A stretch of 13,260 nucleotides of DNA from Gammaproteobacteria bacterium (lineage in GTDB: Bacteria > Gemmatimonadota > Gemmatimonadetes > Longimicrobiales > Gaopeijiaceae), in contig VYDD01000416.1 in assembly GCA_009843625.1 (NCBI GenBank), positions 1-13,260 of the forward strand, written 5' to 3'. Below the pieces are notes generated by a model, which saw nothing but the letters and a program-made list of their open reading frames with translations, was not told the DNA's origin and made no database searches. The position numbers were made by a program, and so were the translations under genes. This document shows positions 7,183 through 13,260 of this stretch, one piece after another (position 1 is the stretch's first letter; each line of letters begins with the position of its first letter).

Positions 7183-9050
7183 GCGGGGTGCGTCAGCCGG
7201 TTCTGGACTCCCTCGCCGCCGTCGTGCTGGCGGCCGGCCTCGCGCTCGTCCTGGTCGTGGCCGCGGGCCGGCTGGAAAGTGCGCGGGTCGGCGCGGCCGA
7301 AACCGAGGCGCGCATGGCGGCCGCGCTGTGGGAGCAGGAGGGCGGCGGCGCCGATGCCGTGGCCGGGCTGCTCGGCGAGCGGGCGACGATCACCGGCGCT
7401 GACGCCGGTGGCGCCGGACCCGGACCGGGGGCGTACGCCTACGAGGCCGGCGCGCTCGAGCCTGCCGTCCGGATCGCGGTCACGCCGCCTCCCGCAGATG
7501 GTCCCCGTGGTGCTCTCCCGGTCACAGCCATCGCCATCGCGCTTGCGGGTCTGATGGTTGTCACGGGGTGGGTTCTGGCCCGGCGCCGCGGGCCCACGCG
7601 CACGCGCTACCCGGTGGGCATCGCGTTCTTCTCCCTGGGCTGCATGGGCCTGACGGCGGTCGCCGCCGGACGGTGGGCGGATGGCGAACTCAGGTCGCTG
7701 AGCGCCGGTACCGCCGCGCAGGGCGCGCGCGCCGTCGAAATCGCCCTGGCGACTGGCGCGGGTCCGGACGGCGCCGCCCGGGTCGCTCAGCTCCCGTGGG
7801 CGCAGGACCCGTCGCTCGACTCTCCGACCGAGCAGTGGACCATGCCGGCCGCGGTCGCGGCAGCCATCGCCGCCTCGCCCGAACGAGGCGCCCGGACGGC
7901 CTCCACGACGCTCTCCGCGATGCCCGAACGCGATGTGGAGACCGTCGCCCCGCCATCACCCACCGCTCAGGACGCTTCCGCGGGTACACCTACCATCGCG
8001 CCGCACACGGTAGAAGCGGACGGCGCCACCTGGCACGTGGCCCGCACCGCCGACATCCACGTCGCCTTCCTCGGATACGAGCGCACGGCCTCTCCCGCGC
8101 TCGCGCTGGCGGCTGCGGGCGGTCTCGCCGGCCTGCTGGTAGTGCTGGTCCTCCACCTCGTGCAGCTCGCGTCGCGCCCCCGCGCCTTGCGCCGAACGCT
8201 GGCCGCGTGGGGACTCCTCACGCCGGCTGCGGCCCTCATCCTCGCCTTCACCCTCGGGCCTCTCCTCTTCTCGCTGTGGATCTCGCTGCACGAATGGCGT
8301 CTCATCGACCCCGCACCCCTCTTCCTCGGTTTCGACAACTACGCGGCGCTGCTCCGGGACCGGGAGTGGTGGTCGGCGATAGGGAACACGGCGCTGTTCA
8401 CGCTGCACGTGCCCGTGGCGATGGCCATCGCCCTCGCTCTCGCGATCCTGACCCGGGGATCTCGCCGTGCGTTGCGCTGGGCCCGGCTCGCCCTGTTTCT
8501 GCCCGGCATCACGAGCGTGGCGGCGATTGCGGTGGTCTGGAAGTGGCTGCTGAGCGACCAGTACGGGCTGGCGAACCGGGGTCTCGAGCGCGCCGGACTC
8601 GGGTCCGTCCCGTGGCTCACCTCGCCCGACACCGCCCTCGCAAGCCTCATGATCATCGGCATCTGGATGGTCGCGGGCTATCAGATGGTGGTCTTCCAGG
8701 CGGGTCTCGCCGCCATCCCGCGCGACTGGTACGACGCGGCCCGGGTCGACGGCGCGGGGTCGTGGCAGCGCTTCCGCCACATCACGCTGCCGGGCCTGCG
8801 CCACACCCTGTTCTTCGTGCTGGTCACGTCGATCATCGGCTCCTTCCAGGTCTTCGGGCTCGTCTACGTGATGACCGAAGGCGGCCCGCTGGGCGCCACC
8901 GACGTCGCCGTATACCACATCTACCGGGAGGCGTGGGAGTTCCTGCAGTTCGGCAACGCGGCCGCGATGAGCTGGCTCCTTTTCGCCGTCGTGTTCGCCG
9001 CCACCTGGCTGCACTTCCGCTTCCTCGATGCGCGCCGGGCCCATGGCTGA
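7176..9050 (+). CDS. ABC sugar permease (MalF/UgpA type) with long N-terminal membrane/extracytoplasmic extension
   Basis: This gene encodes 624 aa, about twice the usual ~300. The C-terminal part (about 345-620) is a normal MalF-type permease: LLTPAAALILAFTLGPLLFS, then FDNYAALLRDREWWSAIGNT, and the EAA loop YDAARVDGAGSWQRFRHITL from residue 519, which docks on the ATPase. The extension has membrane segments at about 10-30, 113-134, 145-164 and 308-330. Between them are two predicted extracytoplasmic loops, about 31-112 and 165-307. The connector 135-144 is Arg-rich (RRRGPTRTR), as is 333-342, so the positive-inside rule fits this topology and puts the permease N-terminus in the cytosol. The loops are Ala/Gly/Pro-rich and match no domain I know. 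GTG 7176 has GGAG five bases upstream; GTG 7188 is the alternative. Confidence 0.88.
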   Translation: MVSGVRQPVLDSLAAVVLAAGLALVLVVAAGRLESARVGAAETEARMAAALWEQEGGGADAVAGLLGERATITGADAGGAGPGPGAYAYEAGALEPAVRIAVTPPPADGPRGALPVTAIAIALAGLMVVTGWVLARRRGPTRTRYPVGIAFFSLGCMGLTAVAAGRWADGELRSLSAGTAAQGARAVEIALATGAGPDGAARVAQLPWAQDPSLDSPTEQWTMPAAVAAAIAASPERGARTASTTLSAMPERDVETVAPPSPTAQDASAGTPTIAPHTVEADGATWHVARTADIHVAFLGYERTASPALALAAAGGLAGLLVVLVLHLVQLASRPRALRRTLAAWGLLTPAAALILAFTLGPLLFSLWISLHEWRLIDPAPLFLGFDNYAALLRDREWWSAIGNTALFTLHVPVAMAIALALAILTRGSRRALRWARLALFLPGITSVAAIAVVWKWLLSDQYGLANRGLERAGLGSVPWLTSPDTALASLMIIGIWMVAGYQMVVFQAGLAAIPRDWYDAARVDGAGSWQRFRHITLPGLRHTLFFVLVTSIIGSFQVFGLVYVMTEGGPLGATDVAVYHIYREAWEFLQFGNAAAMSWLLFAVVFAATWLHFRFLDARRAHG

Positions 9051-9864
9051 CCAAGCCGTCGTACCCCGGATGGCCCGCGGGCTGCTGCTCGCCGGGGCGT
9101 GTCTCGTCATGGCGTCGCCCTTCCTGTGGATGGGGCTGACGAGCCTGATGGGACAGCTCGAGGTCTTCTCCGGCGGGAGCATCCTGCCGCAGGCGCCTCG
9201 CTGGTCGAACTATCCCGAGGCGCTGACGGCGCAGCCCTTCGGACGCTACTTCCTGAACTCGCTGGTGTTCGCGACCGCGGTGGCGGCGGGCCAGGTCGCG
9301 ACCTCGGCCGGCGCCGGATACGCCTTTGCCCGGCTCGACTTCCCGGGACGGGAGGGGCTCTTCATGCTCTTCCTGTCGACGATGATGGTTCCGGCGGTCG
9401 TCGTCCTCATCCCCCGCTTCCTCGTCATTGACGCCCTGAACTGGATCGACACCTACCAGGGGCTCATCTCGACCGAGCTGGTCTCGGTTTGGGGCATCTT
9501 CCTGATGCGACAGTACTTCCGAACCGTGCCCCGGGAGCTGGAGGACGCGGCGCGCGTGGACGGCGCCGGGCACCTGCGCATCTTCTGGAGCGTCGCCCTG
9601 CCGCTCGCGAAGCCCGCCGTGGCCACGCTCGCACTGTTCGCGTTCGTCGATGCGTGGAAGAACCTGCTGTGGCCGCTCCTGGTCACGCGGTCCATGGAAA
9701 TGCGCGTGGTCGAGGTGGGGATCGCCGCGTTCCATTCGACCTACGAGATCACCTGGCCCTACCAGATGGCGGCCGGCGTCACCGCGGTCCTGCCCATCGC
9801 GCTCCTGTTCCTGTTCACCCAGCGGTACTTCGTGCGGGGGATCCAGTTGGAGGGGATCAGGTAG
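9043..9864 (+). CDS. ABC sugar permease (MalG/UgpE type)
   Basis: This 273-aa inner-membrane permease is the partner of the preceding one. It has the six membrane segments usual for MalG-type proteins, starting with GLLLAGACLVMASPFLWMGL. The long first loop carries FSGGSILPQAPRWSNYPEAL, a hallmark of the subfamily. The EAA loop for ATPase contact is ELEDAARVDGAGHLRIFWSV, and the end QRYFVRGIQLEGIR is the standard C-terminus. The ATG at 9043 overlaps the upstream stop by 8 nt; an ATG at 9028 would add five residues. Unlike its partner it has the ordinary family length, so the extension is special to the MalF-like subunit. Confidence 0.93.
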   Translation: MADQAVVPRMARGLLLAGACLVMASPFLWMGLTSLMGQLEVFSGGSILPQAPRWSNYPEALTAQPFGRYFLNSLVFATAVAAGQVATSAGAGYAFARLDFPGREGLFMLFLSTMMVPAVVVLIPRFLVIDALNWIDTYQGLISTELVSVWGIFLMRQYFRTVPRELEDAARVDGAGHLRIFWSVALPLAKPAVATLALFAFVDAWKNLLWPLLVTRSMEMRVVEVGIAAFHSTYEITWPYQMAAGVTAVLPIALLFLFTQRYFVRGIQLEGIR

Positions 9865-9865
9865 C

Positions 9866-11932
9866 GTGCGCGTCGGGGCCTTGGAGGCGCGTCGCTGGGC
9901 CGGCCTGGTGTTCGCAGCCGGGCCCGACGAGGGCATCGGCCTTCGCCTCGTCTTCACCACACCGGATGGTCAGCGCCGAGACCTGGAGGACTGGTACTGG
10001 ATGGTCTCCCGCGTCGGCCCCCACGCACCCGACGGCAGCTACGCGCGCATGGAGTTCGACCTCGCGGCCGAACCGTCGCCCGCCTCCCGCCCCCGGGAGA
10101 GCACGCTGATTCTGGAGTGGTCGCGCCGGCAGGACGCCGTGGCGCTGCGCGCGGTGGCGCGGGCGCCGGGCCGCGTGGAGTTGGTGGGCGATGCTCCCTG
10201 GGATTGGAAGGCGCGGTGGGAGGAGGCGCCCGACGGGTGGCGCGCGGCGCTCGAGGACGTGGAGATTGCCGCTGCCTTCGAGCCTCGCGCGGAAGGGCGC
10301 GTAGCCACCGTGGTCTCCTGGGGGCGGAGAGGGGCGCCATCTGGGTCCGCGGGACCGGATGATGCACTTCCTGGAGCGGAAAACGCCGTCCTGGCTCACG
10401 CCCGACGCCTTCTCCCTGGGCTGGACAGCTGGATCGATGACGCGCGCGCCGACTGGGAGGGCCGCCGACCTCGTTCGTCAGGAGCCGCGGAAGGACTGAT
10501 CGGTGCCGTAACGAACAACCTGATGTGGACCGTCCTCCTGCAACCGGAAACCGGCCGCCTCTACGCCCCGGCCGGCCGCCGCTGGATCTTCCCGAAGCCG
10601 GCGGACGGAGGATCAGGAGACGGCGGACCCACGAACAGCGAACGGAAGCGAGCGCCGGGTCCGGACGACTGGACGGTCTTCGGGTGGGATTCCTTCTTCA
10701 ACGCCCTCGCGATCGCCACCGTGTCGGGACGCCTGGCTTGGGACGCCCTGCTTGCCGGAGTCGAGTCGCGCTACCCGAACGGGAACGTGCCCAACTGGAG
10801 GAGCCGGCGCGGCGGGACGCCCGACCGTTCCCAGCCGCCGGTAGGGTCGTTCGCGGCGCTGAAGCTTTATCTCACTTGCCCTGACGTGGACGCGCTGGCT
10901 GCCGCCTGGCCCAGGCTCCGAGCGTGGAGCGACTGGTGGGTGGCCGACAAGCGTGGACGCCCGCGCCGGGAGGGGCTCACCCCCGGGCTGCTCGCGTGGG
11001 GCTCGGATTCGGCGCTGGTTCCGCGGTTCGAGCAGCTTCCGGAATGGGAAGTGGGTGCCAGCGGCCACCAGCGCGCGGCGTGGGAATCGGGCCAGGACGA
11101 CCTGCCGCTGTGGGAGGAAGCGGAATGGGATCCGGAGGTGGAAACCCTCGCCATGTCCGCCGTCGACCTCTGCAGCTACCGCGCCCTCGACCTCGAGTGC
11201 CTGTCACGAATCGCCCGCATCCTGGGCGATCCGATGGCCTCGCGACAGCTCGCGGACGAACGCCGCCGCCTCGTCGCGACGATCAACCGGGTGCTGTGGT
11301 CCGAGACTGCCGGTCTCTACCTGGACGAGTTGCCCGCGGGTCGGTCCCCGCGCATCGCGGCGTCGAACTTCCTGCCATTGATCGCGGGAGTACCGTCGGC
11401 GCGTCAGGCGCAGCGCATGGTCGGCGTGCTGCGCGATCCCGCTCGCTTCTGGGGAGAATGGGTCCTGCCCACGATCTTCCGCGACGACCCCGTGTTCGAC
11501 GATCAGCAGTACTGGCGCGGCTCCATCTGGCCGCCCATGAACTACCTGGTGCTGCAGGGACTGCGCCGCTACGGCTTCGACGAGATCGCCAGTGAGCTCG
11601 CGTGGAAGGGCGCGCTCATGTTCCTCGCGGATCGGCGGCGGACCGGGTTCTCCCGCGAGAACTTCGACGCGCGCGATGGCCAGGGACGGGGCCATCGCTT
11701 CCAGAGCTGGGGACCGCTGTTCGCGGTTGGGGCCATTGAAGAGTTCGTCGACGCCAGCCCCTGGCGCGGACTGCGCATCGGCTCCCGGCTGCCCGCGATC
11801 GTCGCCCACGACACGGGAGGGGATGCGCCCACCGAAGCCGCGGGCGGCGAAGGCGTCCAGGCTCCGGTCTGGGCCCGCATCGAGGGACTTCGCGTGGCGG
11901 GTCGAGTACGCGCGGTCCAGCTGTCGCGATGA
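9866..11932 (+). CDS. MGH1-like / GH63-like (alpha/alpha)6 glycoside hydrolase
   Basis: This gene encodes 688 aa with no signal peptide, so it is cytoplasmic. An N-terminal beta domain of about 200 residues precedes an (alpha/alpha)6 barrel. The barrel opens with VFGWDSFFNALA (Trp274-Asp275), then GNVPNW and TPDRSQPPVGSFAALKLY, where Asp320 is the candidate general acid. YWRGSIWPPMNYLVLQGLRR starts at 549, and SRENFDARDG has Glu598 as candidate base. A WGPLFAVGAIEEF helix follows. These motifs are shared by mannosylglycerate/glucosylglycerate hydrolases, GH63 glucosidases and related enzymes acting on alpha-linked sugars. GTG 9866 starts one base after the permease stop, with GGAGGGG ten bases upstream. 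It closes the operon and differs clearly from the first hydrolase, so the two may act in sequence. The substrate is unknown. Confidence 0.85.
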   Translation: MRVGALEARRWAGLVFAAGPDEGIGLRLVFTTPDGQRRDLEDWYWMVSRVGPHAPDGSYARMEFDLAAEPSPASRPRESTLILEWSRRQDAVALRAVARAPGRVELVGDAPWDWKARWEEAPDGWRAALEDVEIAAAFEPRAEGRVATVVSWGRRGAPSGSAGPDDALPGAENAVLAHARRLLPGLDSWIDDARADWEGRRPRSSGAAEGLIGAVTNNLMWTVLLQPETGRLYAPAGRRWIFPKPADGGSGDGGPTNSERKRAPGPDDWTVFGWDSFFNALAIATVSGRLAWDALLAGVESRYPNGNVPNWRSRRGGTPDRSQPPVGSFAALKLYLTCPDVDALAAAWPRLRAWSDWWVADKRGRPRREGLTPGLLAWGSDSALVPRFEQLPEWEVGASGHQRAAWESGQDDLPLWEEAEWDPEVETLAMSAVDLCSYRALDLECLSRIARILGDPMASRQLADERRRLVATINRVLWSETAGLYLDELPAGRSPRIAASNFLPLIAGVPSARQAQRMVGVLRDPARFWGEWVLPTIFRDDPVFDDQQYWRGSIWPPMNYLVLQGLRRYGFDEIASELAWKGALMFLADRRRTGFSRENFDARDGQGRGHRFQSWGPLFAVGAIEEFVDASPWRGLRIGSRLPAIVAHDTGGDAPTEAAGGEGVQAPVWARIEGLRVAGRVRAVQLSR

Positions 11933-11989
11933 ACGGGTGCCCGGGGCGGCCGGCTCGCCAGCGCTGGTCCCGAATCCGATGCAAGACCG

Positions 11990-12014
11990 AAAACCTGACA
12001 GAATGGCAGGTTTT
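11990..12014. terminator. Bidirectional rho-independent terminator
   Basis: AAAACCTG (11990-11997) pairs perfectly with CAGGTTTT (12007-12014) around a 9-nt loop. A-run on the left and T-run on the right make it work in either direction. It sits between the end of the plus-strand operon (11932) and the end of the minus-strand hydrolase fragment (12021), where two convergent transcripts must stop. The stem is short and only half GC, so strength is uncertain. Confidence 0.7.
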
Positions 12015-12020
12015 GGGATG

Positions 12021-12548
12021 CTACTCGAGTGTCGCTGCCCTCAACGCCGCCAGATGTTCGTCGCTCAATCCGTCCATTTCGAAGAGCGAGACGCCGGCCG
12101 CCCCCGCAGCCCTCGCCGTGGACACCGCTTCGGCGAGCTGCCGGGGATCCAGCGACGGGAGATAGAGCCCCGCGCAGAGAGGCGGCCCCTCACGCCGCGC
12201 CAGAGCCGCGATCCCCTCCCTCACCCCATCCCCGATCCACGCGATGTCCTCCAGGTAGAACCCCTGGTAGAGCATCGGGAAGAAGCGGTCCAGGGGCCAT
12301 TCGTCCCACGCCTGCCGCACCAGCGTGCGGGCGATGGTCGGCGTTGGGAAGACGGCCGCGGTGATCGGCTTGCCATGCCGGTGCACCGCCTCGGCGAGTC
12401 CCCGCACGGCTCCCGTCACGCTGTCCCACCGGAAACGGCGCCAGGCCTCGTCGGCCGGGGGGTCGGCAATCTCGAGCGGATCGCGGCCGTCGAGGGCGGC
12501 GAACTGCTCGCGGCACACGTCGCAGTAGCGCCTCAACAGAGGGACAAA
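12021..12548 (-). pseudogene. C-terminal half of a GHL10-like (family 10-type) glycosyl hydrolase, 5'-truncated
   Basis: The readable protein is about 171 aa from a TTG at 12536. It opens with YCDVCREQF, then DPPADEAWRRFRWDSV, HGKPITAAVFPTPTIARTL, WPLDRFFPMLYQGFYLEDI and CAGLYLPSLDP, and ends GAAGVSLFEMDGLSDEHLAAL. These are the later strands of a TIM barrel in putative family 10-like glycosyl hydrolases, which are normally 350-400 aa. The early strands and the signal peptide are absent: the frame meets TGA at 12551-12549 and the only starts are CTG/TTG without a ribosome site. The gene therefore seems to have lost its 5' half. It may be a decayed relative of the sugar-use functions next door. 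The family call is moderate; the truncation is clear from the sequence. Confidence 0.6.
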
Positions 12549-12758
12549 TCACGACAGGGAATCGTGTAACTACTTATGGGACTGCACGATCTGCGTTTCC
12601 TGCCGTTGTACTGGACCTTGCTGGACCGGGCCGCAAAAGCGGGAAAACCAGAGTCGATTGGCGGGACTCCCGCGACTCGTCTGAGGCACCAGTCGTGACC
12701 GCTCCGACCATCTCCTTCGGCGTTCAACAGCGCGGCCTCCCGGTGTCCGGTCCCGAGC
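12549..12758. other. Unassigned 210-bp gap next to the truncated hydrolase
   Basis: No gene can be supported here. It contains a 5-bp hairpin CACGA/TCGTG (12550-12566, 7-nt loop) and a strong small hairpin GCGGG-ACT-CCCGC (12661-12673). A 40-codon plus-strand ORF (12576-12698) starts MGLHDLRFLPLYWTLLD and has no ribosome site. The position, exactly where the hydrolase reading frame breaks off, suggests a junction left by an insertion or deletion, but no transposase, target duplication or tRNA is visible. Confidence 0.35.
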
Positions 12759-13260
12759 CTAGGATGAGGGAACGAGGTTCACGAGCCGAAGCACCCTCAC
12801 GAAGGGTATGCCAAGTTCGTTCGTCTCGATGTACGCCATCAGGCCACCGGGGCCGAAGGCATCCGGGATCCGAAACTCATCGGCGCGCAGGGTCCCCAAG
12901 TAGTTGCCGGAATCGGTGTGGACATCGGTTGGACCTCTGGACACGCCATCCATGCCCGAGCGCGTGACCCAGACCCGGTCCTCGGCATCGACGGCCATTT
13001 CCTTGATCACCGGCACCTCGGAGGCGAATTCCATCTCCGGGGCCATTGCCTCCATGAGGGATGACGCTATGCCCTCGCCCGCCGAACTCGACACGCCGGG
13101 ACCCATGACGATAGCCCGCGTCCCCGCGCCGCCACGTTGGCGCTCGCGGGCAGCCTCCTGCATTTCCGGGGTCACCGACAGCGGTTCAATCAATCTCTCC
13201 AAGGCGGCGTCGAGGGATCCGTCGGGTTGCAGGATCTTGACCCGGTAGCCCACGGAATCG
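12759..13260 (-). CDS. 6-bladed beta-propeller family protein, C-terminal part (5' partial at window edge)
   Basis: The minus-strand frame is still open at the window edge (it reads DS before VGYRVKILQPDG), so the gene starts outside; the GTG at 13253 is not its true start. The visible ~166 residues contain PEMEFASEVPVIKEMAVD, then DRVWVTRSG, PTDVHTDSGNYLGTL, PDAFGPGGLMAYIETNELG and the end VRVLRLVNLVP. This succession, a WV.R blade strand followed by D...G.Y.GT and FGP.GL.A..E.DE, is typical of the last blades of 6-bladed beta-propeller proteins that are abundant in Gemmatimonadota. These are usually exported and of unknown role. The stop is TAG at 12761-12759. Nothing in it links it to the sugar operon. 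Confidence 0.75.
   Translation of the reverse strand, partial: DSVGYRVKILQPDGSLDAALERLIEPLSVTPEMQEAARERQRGGAGTRAIVMGPGVSSSAGEGIASSLMEAMAPEMEFASEVPVIKEMAVDAEDRVWVTRSGMDGVSRGPTDVHTDSGNYLGTLRADEFRIPDAFGPGGLMAYIETNELGIPFVRVLRLVNLVPSS

Noticed and set aside
7568..9139. Plus-strand 523-codon ORF overlapping the MalF-type permease
   Set aside because: Arg/Pro/His-rich out-of-frame translation; the other frame carries the EAA loop and membrane segments.
7956..9182. Long minus-strand ORF (408 codons) antisense to the permeases
   Set aside because: Arg/Glu/Gly-rich composition and no domain; it mirrors the codon bias of the clearly real permease genes on the other strand.
12661..12673. GCGGG-ACT-CCCGC hairpin as a terminator
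   Set aside because: No T-run on either side, and no gene end adjacent to it.
12541..12700. tRNA or tmRNA remnant near the hydrolase truncation
   Set aside because: A few bases recall such genes, but no T-arm with a TTCRA loop, acceptor stem or CCA end can be folded.
1..13260. CRISPR array, insertion sequence or phage genes
   Set aside because: No spaced direct repeats, transposase, integrase or structural phage proteins were seen on either strand.

Overview
The window is high-GC DNA with short intergenic gaps, GTG/TTG starts and tightly overlapping genes. A 6-bladed beta-propeller protein of a type common in Gemmatimonadota (edge gene, right end), a GHL10-like TIM-barrel fragment and a full sugar-import operon suggest a free-living or host-associated member of Gemmatimonadota or a neighbouring phylum. 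This taxonomic guess rests on protein flavour only and is low confidence.

Left part (1-2056): the 3' part of a His/Glu-rich secreted-type protein with a small FxLYD-like beta domain runs in from outside the window. Next, on the minus strand, is a HigBA-type toxin-antitoxin pair. The toxin is intact. The antitoxin has a good Shine-Dalgarno site and a normal N-terminus but is interrupted by a -1 frame change after 22 codons. A nested inverted repeat separates this pair from a divergent DUF6624-type gene.

Central part (2221-11932): six plus-strand genes form one compact operon with start/stop overlaps or a 1-nt gap at every junction. They encode a cytoplasmic (alpha/alpha)6 glycoside hydrolase, an MsmX/UgpC-type ATPase, a solute-binding lipoprotein, an inner-membrane permease with an unusual ~330-residue N-terminal extension, a second permease, and a second (alpha/alpha)6 glycoside hydrolase of the MGH1/GH63-like type. 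The most likely reading is import of an oligosaccharide or glycoside and its hydrolysis inside the cell. The ATPase is encoded in the operon, and no regulator gene is present. A 31-codon ORF with a perfect AGGAGG site precedes the first hydrolase and overlaps it by GTGA, so it may act as a coupling leader.

Right part (11933-13260): a bidirectional terminator separates the operon from a convergent minus-strand fragment, the C-terminal half of a GHL10-like glycosyl hydrolase whose 5' half is missing. About 210 bp of unexplained sequence, possibly a scar, lies between it and the C-terminal part of the beta-propeller protein that leaves the window on the right.
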